This document shows positions 1-7,636 of a stretch of DNA of 64,000 nt, piece by piece. Position 1 is the first letter of the stretch, and each line of letters begins with the position of its first letter. The DNA is from Spirochaetales bacterium (GTDB lineage: Bacteria > Spirochaetota > Leptospiria > Leptospirales > Leptonemataceae): positions 372,001 to 436,000 of the forward strand of contig JABTUL010000002.1 in NCBI GenBank assembly GCA_015075425.1, written 5' to 3'. The notes under the pieces are model-generated. The model did no database searches, was not told the DNA's origin, and saw nothing but the letters and a program-made list of their open reading frames with translations. A program made the translations under genes and the position numbers.

Positions 1-489
1 TTCCTTGAAGACCAGGGCAGCCACGTAGAGATCGCGCTCTCCTTTGATACTACTCCGCTCCGTCAGGATTTTCTCCAGGAAGAGGCTCCGGTGCTCCGCA
101 ACCCTGAAGCGGTGCTTCTCAATCGTTAAGTCCACTGGCTTGATGAGAGTGAGCGTGCCAAAGGCGAGAAAAGAGATGTGCCGTCCCCTGTGAAGGGAAA
201 TATCGTCCAGGTCTTGCGACCTGAAGTCCACACCAAGAAAGTTGATTTCCAATCGAGCATCGTCCCTGGGCAGCAGAATAGACGGTTCATCGGAGGATTG
301 TCTATAATGCTCAAAAAGCATGGGGATTTGCTCATCGGTCCGCTCAAGGTTCTCGATTGGAACGGCGAGATCTATATCCTGGGAGACGAAAAGGTCTGCT
401 CCAGAATGGATTCTTGATAGATTGGGAACTTCGGAACCGATTACGATCACCTGATCCGCAACCGGTCGCAAATCACGGAGCGTGTTCAT
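1..489 (-). CDS. Nucleotidyltransferase-fold protein, 3' end cut by window edge
   Basis: The frame is open on the minus strand from an ATG at 489 to the window edge (163 codons). AAGGAG lies about 7 nt upstream; an in-frame ATG at 510 is an alternative start. The protein shows a VIGSEV motif near residue 17 and SQDIDLAVP near residue 38, matching the GS...DxD signature of polymerase-beta-type nucleotidyltransferases of the AbiEii/MNT kind. Later residues (ARLEINFLG) fit the third acidic strand. Members act in toxin-antitoxin pairs or as stand-alone nucleotidyltransferases. No partner is visible on the upstream side, and the C-terminus lies outside the window, so the subfamily is undecided. 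Confidence 0.6.
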   Translation of the reverse strand, partial: MNTLRDLRPVADQVIVIGSEVPNLSRIHSGADLFVSQDIDLAVPIENLERTDEQIPMLFEHYRQSSDEPSILLPRDDARLEINFLGVDFRSQDLDDISLHRGRHISFLAFGTLTLIKPVDLTIEKHRFRVAEHRSLFLEKILTERSSIKGERDLYVAALVFKE

Positions 490-590
490 TAGTTTCTCCT
501 TGAATTCCATCGCGCAGCCCGATCCGTCATCTCAGTCTTTCGTCTGGTAGCAAGGAGAATCTTCCAGCAGCGGCCGCAGCCGGATAGGCC

Positions 591-649
591 AAGGCTTTTT
601 TCACAACAGCCAGATCATGAAAGTGGACCATGAAGGAAATGATCGGCTG
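591..649 (+). pseudogene. IS91-type transposase relic (short)
   Basis: Translation gives AFFHNSQIMKVDHEGN, which matches 12 of 16 residues of the IS91-like transposase remnant near 62,790-62,835 (GFFHNSQILKVDREKK). The DNA is identical over 15 bases at cacaacagccagatc. There is no start codon and the reading frame decays on both sides, so this is only a scrap. Together with the 62.5-kb copy it shows that the same element family visited both ends of the window. The rest of the 511-796 intergenic stretch shows nothing else I can name. Confidence 0.5.
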
Positions 650-761
650 GCCCGGCTCGCCCCCAATTCAAGCAACACAGAGTGCAGCTCTTTTCTCTGC
701 GCAGTAGTGGTTGGACAAGTACAAAGTCGACGCGTGCCCGGCGCGGCATCACCTATGGAGC

Positions 762-791
762 TTGACGTCCACTTAAGGACCATTATACTGG
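762..791 (+). promoter_or_regulatory. Promoter and operator of the VapBC-type operon
   Basis: TTGACG (762-767) and TATACT (784-789) are spaced by 16 bp. A near-palindrome, CCATTATACTGG (780-791, 10 of 12 symmetric positions), covers the -10 box and is a likely binding site for the antitoxin-toxin complex. Transcription would begin at about 796, directly at the ATG at 797. No Shine-Dalgarno sequence is present, so the transcript is probably leaderless. Confidence 0.5.
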
Positions 792-796
792 CCAGT

Positions 797-1042
797 ATGA
801 AGACCATTTCAGTAACCAGTTTAAAAACCCACTTGAGCCGTGAAATTCGCAAAGTCCAAATGGGTGAGTCTATTGTGGTCACAGACAGGCAAGTGCCTGT
901 GGCTGAGCTAATACCCTTTCGATCCACAGGCATCAGCGTCATAGCCGCAAAGGAGCCTCTAAAGCGTCTGAAAATAGAGCATTCCATCCGGATCAATATC
1001 GATCCGCATGATCTGCTCATGGAAGATCGTCAGCGCCGATGA
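797..1042 (+). CDS. Phd/YefM-family antitoxin
   Basis: An 81-residue protein. Its N-terminus (MKTISVTSLKTHLS) followed by VVTDRQVPVAELIPF is the typical Phd/YefM DNA-binding fold: an AxxFK-like helix, then a strand that reads through the 'xxVaxLvP' motif. It should bind and neutralise the PIN toxin encoded next and repress the operon. I chose ATG 797 because homologues begin here and the promoter ends just before it; the longer open frame from 617 runs through the transposase relic. The stop overlaps the next ATG (ATGA at 1039-1042). Confidence 0.8.
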   Translation: MKTISVTSLKTHLSREIRKVQMGESIVVTDRQVPVAELIPFRSTGISVIAAKEPLKRLKIEHSIRINIDPHDLLMEDRQRR

Positions 1043-1467
1043 TTGTCTACCTGGACTCATCCGCGCTGCTTCGCTACCTCCTGAAAACCCCTGGTGCCTA
1101 TGCTGACTTTGGTACCTGGGATAAAGCGGTATCTTCGGAACTACTCACCCTTGAATGCCGCCGCACTTTGCACCGATTGCGACTGATCGGTGAGCTTGGT
1201 GATGAAGACATGGCATACTTCAGCGCGCTGGTTTCTGAATTTATGGATACAATCGACATCATTCGAGTTACGAGTTCCCTGATGGATCAGGCTGGCATGG
1301 CTTTTCCAACCGTCATAGGAAGCCTCGATGCCATCCATCTGGTAAGTCTTCTGGCGTATCAAGGCGATATCAAGCGCCCCGTGGCCTTGCTTTCCCACGG
1401 CCGTCAGTTGGTCCTCGCGGCCCGGAGCCTGGGTGTTCAATCCATCACATTGCAGTCAAGGGACTGA
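1039..1467 (+). CDS. PIN-domain toxin, VapC type
   Basis: A 142-residue PIN domain, predicted to be an RNase. Acidic residues D6 (YLDSSAL), E39 (LTLECRR) and D97 (SLDAIHLVS) match the PIN active site. At the fourth acidic position, usually T-x-D-x-x-L, this protein reads S-H-G-R-Q-L, so that acid is missing; some active PIN proteins tolerate this. It is translationally coupled to the antitoxin through ATGA. Antitoxin first, toxin second, with a shared promoter, is the classic VapBC layout. Confidence 0.8.
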   Translation: MIVYLDSSALLRYLLKTPGAYADFGTWDKAVSSELLTLECRRTLHRLRLIGELGDEDMAYFSALVSEFMDTIDIIRVTSSLMDQAGMAFPTVIGSLDAIHLVSLLAYQGDIKRPVALLSHGRQLVLAARSLGVQSITLQSRD

Positions 1468-1572
1468 AACCTGGCGAGCGCGGCGCTTCACGGGCCGGGG
1501 GCCGAATACGCAAATCACAGACAAAATCCCGCCAGCCCTCTCCCGTAATCTGCCGCAGACTACCTCCTCGAT

Positions 1573-1616
1573 GAGCAGATTATCTGGTAGATACCGGGGA
1601 GGCTTTTTCAGGAAAC
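1573..1616 (+). terminator. Possible terminator after the toxin gene
   Basis: An imperfect stem between the CCTCC near 1561-1565 and the GGAGG near 1599-1603 is followed by a short T run. It lies about 130 bp after the toxin stop and just before the convergent Uma2 gene ends. The loop is long, so the call is weak. Confidence 0.25.
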
Positions 1617-2144
1617 AAAGTCCGGGAAAGACAGGGCAAGTCCCGGGACGACGTTTGATACAAATCGGTCCGACTCATAACTGTGAGCATAGCGTCCTGC
1701 CTGCAACTGCTGATGGACCTCGATAATCCGGTCATTTAGATTGAAGATCAGATACTCGGGAATTCCTCCTGAGGCATAGACGCCGGCCTTGCGGCGATCA
1801 AACGCAAGAGTTGTACTGGCCACTTCAATCACCAGCAAAGCCGTTTGAGGGTGGGCATGGGAATAGTCACCGGCCGGAAGGATTGCAATGTCTGGTTCCG
1901 GTTCCGAACTCCCGATGGTAAGGGGATTTTCTGAGCTGATCACCAAAGATTCCGGCAGCCGCCTGTATAGATGAGCAATGATCTTCCGGACCGTTTCAGC
2001 ATGCAGCGGATGCTTTGTCATTTTTGTGTAGATAGCTCCTTCGATAAGCTCGCATTGTTCGGGAATCAACCCCCGATCATAGAGCAAGTGATACGCATCA
2101 ACGGAAAGCGGAACGATATCCGGCAGCGTGGAGACCATATCCAT
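1608..2144 (-). CDS. Uma2-family (DUF820) nuclease-fold protein
   Basis: A 178-residue protein with the Uma2/DUF820 pattern: CELIEGAIY (about residues 32-40), PEPDIAIL (about 83), LLVIEVAST (about 104) and KAGVYASGGIPEYLIFN (about 120-136). The E, D and ExK-like positions correspond to a PD-(D/E)XK restriction-endonuclease fold. Family members are abundant in cyanobacteria and spirochetes; their biological role is not settled. ATG 2144 is the only sensible start. It is a single gene, convergent with the toxin operon. Confidence 0.85.
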   Translation of the reverse strand: MDMVSTLPDIVPLSVDAYHLLYDRGLIPEQCELIEGAIYTKMTKHPLHAETVRKIIAHLYRRLPESLVISSENPLTIGSSEPEPDIAILPAGDYSHAHPQTALLVIEVASTTLAFDRRKAGVYASGGIPEYLIFNLNDRIIEVHQQLQAGRYAHSYESDRFVSNVVPGLALSFPDFVS

Positions 2145-2210
2145 AGTATTGATTGGTGAGGAATCATTTCAATCAAAAAACGCACCTGGCAGCGAGGAAA
2201 TCCAGGGCCT

Positions 2211-2954
2211 TCAGGGCACTTCCTTACCGGCCGGCAGAATAAATATTTCCACTCTGCGATTTTCGCGCACATCGCCACTGCGGCTCTTGCCGGGCAGCGG
2301 GCGATCATTGGCCCAGCCTTTCATCTCCGCAATCCGCGAGGATTTCAAGTCCAGTTTGCGGGCCACCTCTGCGGCACGATTCTCACTGAGTGGTTGATTG
2401 ATGGCCCGACTTCCCGTACCGTCCGTGTGTCCCCAGATCCTGAGTTGAGTCTCCGGATACTTCTCCAGTGCTTCTTTTAAAGTCCCGACGTTCGTGGCTG
2501 CAACGCCGGAGAGATCCGCCTTCCCGGTATCAAAAGAAACATCTCCATCCATTTTTACCAGCAGCTCTTCCGTTGTTCCGCTGCGCGACTGAACTTTTTC
2601 CAGAGTGATGCCGCGTTCTTTGAACTGCCCTTCCATATCTGCGTGCATCAGATCCAGGTAGATCCCGGTGCCCAGTCCGGCCAGACAACCGGCGGCCAGT
2701 CCAACTATTTTGCCCTGGTTAAATTCTTTTGCTTTACGGAAAATTACAAAAACTTCTTTTTTCTTTTTCTCTGTATCTTTCTTGCGATTGTACTCATCGA
2801 TCACCGCTCCCAGGGCAAGACCAGCTCCGCAACCGATTCCTGTGGCCACCCCGGTCCGCCAGGTTACTTTCTGCCATGTTTCCTTTAGCGTCTGGCAGGA
2901 CAGGGTAAGAGCGGTGAGGGACAGGCAGAGAATGCGAACATGTGAATTAGCCAT
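2211..2954 (-). CDS. OmpA-family lipoprotein
   Basis: About 247 residues from ATG 2954; the frame continues upstream to 3062, but only this start places a signal peptide with lipobox (ALTLSC) at the N-terminus. A glycine-rich stretch (GVATGIGCGAGLALGAV) and a second hydrophobic stretch resemble glycine-zipper lipoproteins. The C-terminal half is an OmpA peptidoglycan-binding domain: DGDVSFDTGKADLS, then LRIWGHTDGTGS, NQPLSENRAAEVARKL and RENRRVEIFI. It should anchor the outer membrane to peptidoglycan. It is divergent from the next gene. Confidence 0.85.
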   Translation of the reverse strand: MANSHVRILCLSLTALTLSCQTLKETWQKVTWRTGVATGIGCGAGLALGAVIDEYNRKKDTEKKKKEVFVIFRKAKEFNQGKIVGLAAGCLAGLGTGIYLDLMHADMEGQFKERGITLEKVQSRSGTTEELLVKMDGDVSFDTGKADLSGVAATNVGTLKEALEKYPETQLRIWGHTDGTGSRAINQPLSENRAAEVARKLDLKSSRIAEMKGWANDRPLPGKSRSGDVRENRRVEIFILPAGKEVP

Positions 2955-3051
2955 AATAAGACCGATTTTTTTTAACAGACGCTCGGGACCAGCCTTAATC
3001 CCGGAGTCCCGGGATCCTTTTTTTGTGTTGCTTCCTTCTTGCGGCCCATGA

Positions 3052-4536
3052 ATGTGCAGCATGGCCCCTTCCGCTCCTTACCGATTTTCCCCCGTGATGG
3101 TCGGCATCATTCTTGGCGTCTTCTTAAATCCAGCGCTTTTGCTTGCAGACACGTCTGTGAGCCATGGTCGCATTCAGGTCACGCTCCCTGGAGACTGGCA
3201 GAAAAAATCGGGCAAAACTCTGGAATTGCGTCCCCGGGACCACGCAGATGCCCTGCTGATGATTGTTGAACCGGCCAGCGTAAGCACGGATCCAGCTACG
3301 TATCTCTCTGAGGGTGTTCAGAAAATGGAGGCGGGACGTAAGATATTGAAAGCGTTCCCGGCCCGCCCGCAGACAGGAAAGACCAAAAATGGAGTAGCTT
3401 ATACTTTCTGGGGGATCCGCTCCAGCGCTGCAGATGGCGAGCGTTTCAGCGGCTACTATGCCTTCCACCAGGGCGATGCTCGTCAGGTAGCGATTTTACT
3501 CTGTGGATCGCAGGAAACCTATACAAAATTGCTTAAGGAAGTGTCGGCGGCTTTTGAGCACTTGAGCTTTCAGGCCGACGATTCCGGAGCCAGCACGGCT
3601 ACAGCACCTCTCCGTCCGCTACGCGGCAGACCTTATTCTTATTTTAATTTTACCATGCATCTACCATCGGACTGGACCCAGGAAAAGGGTCGGACCGGAG
3701 GCGAGGCCTTCTTCCTGACTTCAGCAGGCCGTCTTCAACTGCGGGTTCCGGCTTCGGGCGATACAATGAGAACGGCGCTGATCCTTGAACCGGTTCAGGC
3801 TCGCAATGCTGCCGATGCCCTGCTGGGTATCCTGACCCGCCGCACCGACGTTGGCGTGCGTTACATTCAGGGCGTCCGCGGCTGGAAACCCTACTACCGC
3901 CACACCCAGAGCGTGAATGGCGGAGAACTGACAACCGTCGCTTGGACGGCAAAGGGAGACGATCAGTTTTATACAGGAGGAGCGTATTTACAGGGGAACG
4001 GCTATGCTCTGGCCATTGGAACGGGAATGCGTATCTATAAATATGACTTAATGTCTCATCCGGACCGCGTTCGCCATGATCACAATCGCTTTGCACAAAT
4101 TGTTCAGCTGCTTGCCTCCGCTGCAGCATCCCTCAGCTGGACCGGCGAAGGAAATCTGGATCAGGAAAAAATCAACTGGCTTACGACTAAAAAAACTCTG
4201 CGCTATTCCAATGAACGCAGTGCTTCATCGGGAAGCATGACGGCGTTTTTCAGCAAGCAGGCTTCCTGGGATTTTCATAACGATCGTACCGCAAATTATA
4301 AGATTGAAAGCCTGAATACTTTTCTGGATGTTTCTACCAATGCCTACGGGCGCCCGGATCACTCTTCCGGCTCCGGGGAATCCAACGCCCGGGGGAATCG
4401 AGCCGATTTTGAAGTGCGACAGAAAGGCAATCGCCACTATCTCATTTTGCGCTTTGCCAATGGATCGGGTTCAGTGCACGATATTGGTTTCCAACCATTC
4501 GTGATTGATAGCTATCAGGACGGATGCTGTTCCTGA
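3052..4536 (+). CDS. Secreted protein of unknown function
   Basis: 494 residues from 3052; an internal ATG at 3097 (MVGIILGVFLNPALLLADTS) gives a cleaner signal peptide ending at LLLAD, so mature protein begins near there. Two similar modules are visible: VSHGRIQVTLPGDWQKKSG and FNFTMHLPSDWTQEKG both open a 'TLPxDWxxxxG' strand followed by a ligand-like beta-rich segment. I do not recognise a catalytic motif. The last 73 bases of the gene lie in a 264-bp direct repeat that recurs at 6017-6280, so the C-terminal 24 codons exist twice in the window. Confidence 0.7.
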   Translation: MCSMAPSAPYRFSPVMVGIILGVFLNPALLLADTSVSHGRIQVTLPGDWQKKSGKTLELRPRDHADALLMIVEPASVSTDPATYLSEGVQKMEAGRKILKAFPARPQTGKTKNGVAYTFWGIRSSAADGERFSGYYAFHQGDARQVAILLCGSQETYTKLLKEVSAAFEHLSFQADDSGASTATAPLRPLRGRPYSYFNFTMHLPSDWTQEKGRTGGEAFFLTSAGRLQLRVPASGDTMRTALILEPVQARNAADALLGILTRRTDVGVRYIQGVRGWKPYYRHTQSVNGGELTTVAWTAKGDDQFYTGGAYLQGNGYALAIGTGMRIYKYDLMSHPDRVRHDHNRFAQIVQLLASAAASLSWTGEGNLDQEKINWLTTKKTLRYSNERSASSGSMTAFFSKQASWDFHNDRTANYKIESLNTFLDVSTNAYGRPDHSSGSGESNARGNRADFEVRQKGNRHYLILRFANGSGSVHDIGFQPFVIDSYQDGCCS

Positions 4537-4727
4537 AGGTGCGTCTCAAATCCACCGGATGCTTCAGCGAACAGGCACGTCCCCGGCCGCGATGATGGAG
4601 AGGCCCAGACCATCGCCTACATGGCTGGTATTCCCATAACCGAGCTTGCCTTCTGCGCCATCGCCCCAACAGCGTGTTGCCCCGGTTGTGAGAACGGCGC
4701 AGGTGTGGCTGCTGGCCGTTACCAGAG
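4464..4727. repeat. 264-bp direct repeat, copy 1
   Basis: This copy contains the 3' end of the 494-residue gene, the 28-bp gap, and the 3' end of an RCC1 gene on the minus strand. It matches 6017-6280 at all but two positions (C versus T in gcgtctYaaa, and C versus G in gcccSggttg). The copies are 1,553 bp apart. Confidence 0.97.
4564..4727 (-). pseudogene. Duplicated 3' fragment of the RCC1 lipoprotein gene
   Basis: This stretch encodes the last 54 or so residues of the RCC1 protein (ending AAGDVPVR) and has lost everything upstream, where unrelated sequence begins at 4728. One residue differs from the intact gene (TTGATRC here, TTRATRC in the intact copy). Other repeats of the RCC1 protein carry TGAVRC, so the fragment may preserve the older base. 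Confidence 0.9.
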
Positions 4728-4854
4728 ACCTGAGACCTGAGAGAGCATGCGCGGTCTGCGTACCATTAGCCCGCTTCCCGTCAAGCACGGGCGGGCCAGA
4801 GATCTATGATTGAATGGCGGTATTCATGTATTTAGTAAATAGATGAATACTTGG

Positions 4855-4886
4855 TATTTTCCACAGGGGCGCGGCTGTGGAAAATA
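4855..4886. repeat. Perfect 12-bp inverted repeat
   Basis: TATTTTCCACAG and CTGTGGAAAATA are exact inverse complements around an 8-nt GC-only spacer (GGGCGCGG). The repeat lies 72 bp before the DUF4160 start. It could be a regulatory hairpin, an operator, or an old element end. There is no trailing T run to support a terminator. Confidence 0.85.
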
Positions 4887-4958
4887 GGTTCTCCTGGAAG
4901 GCAATCTCGCTCCGGAAATGGCTTGCCTGCCTGGCGGAATCTCTGCATCTTGGGCCGT

Positions 4959-5219
4959 ATGCCAGTGGTATCCGAATTTTTCGGCATTCGTGTTGCGATG
5001 TTCTACGATGATCATTTGCCCGCCCACTTTCATGCAGTCTACGGAGAGCATGAGGTTATCGTGGATATAGCCGGCGCTCACATAATCAAGGGGATTTTTC
5101 CAGTCAATAAGCTCAAATTGGTTCTCGCCTGGTGTGAGCTCCATCGTGAAGAATTGATTCAGAATTGGGATCGTGCGCGGCAGCATGGGCCATTGCTCGG
5201 CATTGAGCCATTAAGATGA
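4959..5219 (+). CDS. DUF4160 protein
   Basis: 86 residues, the normal length of the family. The sequence MPVVSEFFGIRVAMFYDDH, then LPAHFHAVYGEHEVIVDI, follows the DUF4160 consensus, including the HFH pair. It ends WDRARQHGPLLGIEPLR, the usual 'i.PL' tail. The ATG at 4959 is where the family begins, although the frame is open from 4851. DUF4160 genes are nearly always followed by DUF2442 genes, and the pair has been proposed to be a toxin-antitoxin module; biochemical function is unknown. Confidence 0.85.
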   Translation: MPVVSEFFGIRVAMFYDDHLPAHFHAVYGEHEVIVDIAGAHIIKGIFPVNKLKLVLAWCELHREELIQNWDRARQHGPLLGIEPLR

Positions 5220-5527
5220 TGATGCAGATTGTTCAGGTTTACGCGCGACCAGACTGCAAAATCTACCTGTATTTTGCGAATGGTCAAGTCCGTTTGTACG
5301 ATGCGCGGCCTCTTCTGGAGAAAGGAGTCTTTCGGGTACTGAAAGACCCTGATTTCTTCATGAATAGGTGTACCGTCATGAATGGTACGCTGGCCTGGGA
5401 TATGACCGGAAATTATGATCCGACAAAATGCCTCGATCTGGATCCGGAAGTGCTTTACCAGAATTCCATTCTTGTCGGCGATCCGCTGGCGGAAAAGGAT
5501 AGCTTGCACCAGGGCGCGGGTCGCTGA
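5216..5527 (+). CDS. DUF2442 protein
   Basis: 103 residues; starts 4 bp before the upstream stop (ATGATGATG gives two or three possible starts). The core VYARPDCKIYLYFANGQVRLYD, written here as segments, then GVFRVLKDPDFF and GTLAWDMTGNYDPTKCLDLDPEVLY, matches DUF2442. The tail after VGDPLAEKD may be extended by rearrangement at the element end. Its coupling to DUF4160 implies the two proteins act together. Confidence 0.85.
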   Translation: MMMQIVQVYARPDCKIYLYFANGQVRLYDARPLLEKGVFRVLKDPDFFMNRCTVMNGTLAWDMTGNYDPTKCLDLDPEVLYQNSILVGDPLAEKDSLHQGAGR

Positions 5528-5732
5528 GGCGCAAGAACGCTGGCGCCGGCCCACTGCTCTTGACAGCACAAAAAGAATCGCAATCGATGGAGCACGCGCA
5601 CAATTGTTATTTCTGTATCTTTCAAACGCCAGCGCAGAGTCTCGGTATCGGGACCGGGAATTTTTTACCTTCTAAGAACTTACGGACCAGTTGGCCGCTT
5701 CCCGGTCCACCGAAAAACGGGACAACTGGTTC

Positions 5733-6017
5733 TTATCGGTAGTACTGGCACGGCAAAACCCCCGATTTGATGCCCCTTAAATTTGCGCCCCCCAGAAATC
5801 GGCGGGGATTGCGCATAACGGAATGGAAGGTTCGATTTCGCAGCCGCGCAAGGATCCAGCGCTGGACAACGAGGACCGCTGTTTCGACTTTCGCCTTGTC
5901 TCTTGGCCTGCGTACCCGGGCCGGGATCACGCAGGTATTGTAATGAATGGCCAGTTCCTGGTATGCTGGATTGATTTCTGGCTCATAAAGATCGGGACTC
6001 TTGACACCACTTTTCAA
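5733..6017 (-). pseudogene. IS21-family IstA transposase fragment
   Basis: The translation contains KSPDLYEPEINPAYQELAIHY, broken here only by my wording, followed by CVIPARVRRPRDKAKVETAV and RWILARLRNRTFHS. This is the C-terminal part of the IstA catalytic core, with the PRDKAKVE signature that carries the last acidic residue. Both the start of IstA and the C-terminal region after NRTF are missing, and no istB is present. The 5' end stops exactly where repeat copy 2 begins at 6017. Confidence 0.8.
5749..5785 (-). repeat. 37-bp IS21-associated repeat, copy A
   Basis: Read on the minus strand, this 37-bp stretch matches 63752-63788 on the plus strand at 35 of 37 positions. It abuts the IstA fragment here and unrelated sequence there, so it is likely an internal or terminal piece of one IS21 lineage. 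Confidence 0.75.
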
Positions 6018-6280
6018 TCGGGTTCAGTGCACGATATTGGTTTCCAACCATTCGTGATTGATAGCTATCAGGACGGATGCTGTTCCTGAAGGTGCGTCTT
6101 AAATCCACCGGATGCTTCAGCGAACAGGCACGTCCCCGGCCGCGATGATGGAGAGGCCCAGACCATCGCCTACATGGCTGGTATTCCCATAACCGAGCTT
6201 GCCTTCTGCGCCATCGCCCCAACAGCGTGTTGCCCGGGTTGTGAGAACGGCGCAGGTGTGGCTGCTGGCCGTTACCAGAG
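6017..6280. repeat. 264-bp direct repeat, copy 2
   Basis: The second copy of 4464-4727, with two mismatches. Here the intact RCC1 gene end is preserved, while the 73-bp end of the 494-residue gene is a detached tail. Confidence 0.97.
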
Positions 6281-7484
6281 CCACGTCAGCGCCCACAGGC
6301 ACGTCACCGGCATCGACAATGTTAGGATAGATTCCGGCACCTGACCCCACCGACTGTGTGCTGTTGTAACCCAGTTTGCCATTGGTCCCGTTACCCCAGC
6401 AGCGCACTTTTCTTGTTGAAAGAAGTGCACAGGTATGATTGACTCCTGCACTGATCTGCGAAACACTCCCGCCAACCGGAACATCGCCAGCACTTATGAT
6501 GGAAGTTCCACCGGCACCAACATCGTTTACGTTGCCATAACCCAGTTGACCCAGGGATCCCTGTCCCCAACAACGCACTGCACCCGTATCGAGCAAAGCA
6601 CAGGTGTGCGCCGCTCCCAGAGAAATTTGGACAGCGCGGCCGCCAAGAGGCACATCCCCGGCAGCCACAATCGATGTTCCGCTGTCACCAACAGTGACGG
6701 TATTGTTGTAGCCCAGCCGTCCGTTGGTCCCGTAACCCCAACAGCGAACATTTCCATCACTGAGAAGCGCGCAAGCATGCTGCGATCCCGTGGCTATCTG
6801 CACCACACTGCGAGAGCTGTCTACTGTCACATCGCCTTTGGAAATGATGGAGGGGCCAACACCATCGCCGACAGTATCTGTATCGCCATAGCCCAGGACG
6901 CGATTCATTCCATCTCCCCAGCAGCGCACTTTGCCACTTACCAGCAGCGCACAGGTAAAAAGGTCGGCTGCGGCCACGGAATCTACAGTTTCACCCACGG
7001 GCACATCACTTATATTTTCTATATTGGTTGTCACGCCGCCCATGGCTGTGGAAACTGTACTGTTGTCTCCCAGCTGACCATCGTCATTGAATCCCCAGCA
7101 ACGCAAAGCCTGGTTATATACAGCACAACTGAATTGGTGGCCGGCAGATACATGCCGGGGAGAAACGCCCAGGTTCACCGGGCCGGCCGCAAGGATGGAC
7201 GGGCCAATGCCATCGCCCACAGCAGTAGTATTGTTACGCCCCAGCCTGCCGTTGCTATTGGGCCCCCAGGAGACCAGAACTCCATCAGGAAAAAGCCTCA
7301 GATTGTGTCCGTCCCGACCAATGCTGAGCTCCCCGTAGAAGGAAGAATGAGCCCCTTTCACGGGAAAAAGGGCAAAGTAGCTCAAAGGATTGCAGGACAG
7401 GTCATAAGGCAGACATTCGGGGCTTACCAGCTGACAGCCCAGAGAAAGGGCCGGTAAACAGCAAAGGAGAAGGCGACGCATCAC
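6117..7484 (-). CDS. RCC1-repeat lipoprotein
   Basis: 455 residues. The N-terminus MRRLLLCCLPALSLGC is a lipoprotein signal with lipobox LSLGC. Seven RCC1-like blades follow, each about 50 residues, marked by W-G at SWGPNSNG, RCWGFNDDG, RCWGDGMN, RCWGYGTNG, RCWGQGSLG, RCWGNGTNG and RCWGDGAEG. Each is followed by a 'LGYGNTxxVGDG' loop and an 'HTCALL' strand. The fold should be a seven-bladed propeller exposed on the cell surface or in the periplasm, suited to protein binding. The chain stops right after the last blade. The 3' end lies in the 264-bp repeat. Confidence 0.9.
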   Translation of the reverse strand: MMRRLLLCCLPALSLGCQLVSPECLPYDLSCNPLSYFALFPVKGAHSSFYGELSIGRDGHNLRLFPDGVLVSWGPNSNGRLGRNNTTAVGDGIGPSILAAGPVNLGVSPRHVSAGHQFSCAVYNQALRCWGFNDDGQLGDNSTVSTAMGGVTTNIENISDVPVGETVDSVAAADLFTCALLVSGKVRCWGDGMNRVLGYGDTDTVGDGVGPSIISKGDVTVDSSRSVVQIATGSQHACALLSDGNVRCWGYGTNGRLGYNNTVTVGDSGTSIVAAGDVPLGGRAVQISLGAAHTCALLDTGAVRCWGQGSLGQLGYGNVNDVGAGGTSIISAGDVPVGGSVSQISAGVNHTCALLSTRKVRCWGNGTNGKLGYNSTQSVGSGAGIYPNIVDAGDVPVGADVALVTASSHTCAVLTTRATRCWGDGAEGKLGYGNTSHVGDGLGLSIIAAGDVPVR

Positions 7485-7636
7485 AGAACCTCCCGAAGGG
7501 ATAGCATTTCCCGGCCGATGGTGTTGTCAATTCTTCCAATATATCCGATATCCGGTATCGGCGCTTCAGCTTATGGAGTCCCGGGCGAGGGGGCCGACGC
7601 TTGCAGGGAGAGTCTTCGGCCGCCGGCGAGAAGCTT

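Larger units (their letters stand above)
4728..6016. mobile_element. 1.29-kb insert between the direct repeats
   Basis: The segment separates two genes that would otherwise converge with a 28-bp gap. It carries a perfect 12-bp inverted repeat, the DUF4160/DUF2442 pair and an IS21 transposase fragment. The 264-bp flanking repeats are far too long for a normal target-site duplication. A single-crossover integration of a 1,553-bp circle bearing host homology, or a duplication followed by insertion, would both give this layout. No complete transposase is present. Confidence 0.6.

Noticed and set aside
2643-3051. Plus-strand frames opposite the OmpA-like gene
   Set aside because: They are shadows of the lipoprotein signal and glycine-rich region.
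6435-7457. A 340-codon open frame on the plus strand opposite the RCC1 gene
   Set aside because: It is the mirror of the RCC1 repeats; the minus-strand frame has lipobox and blade motifs, while this one has no family signature.
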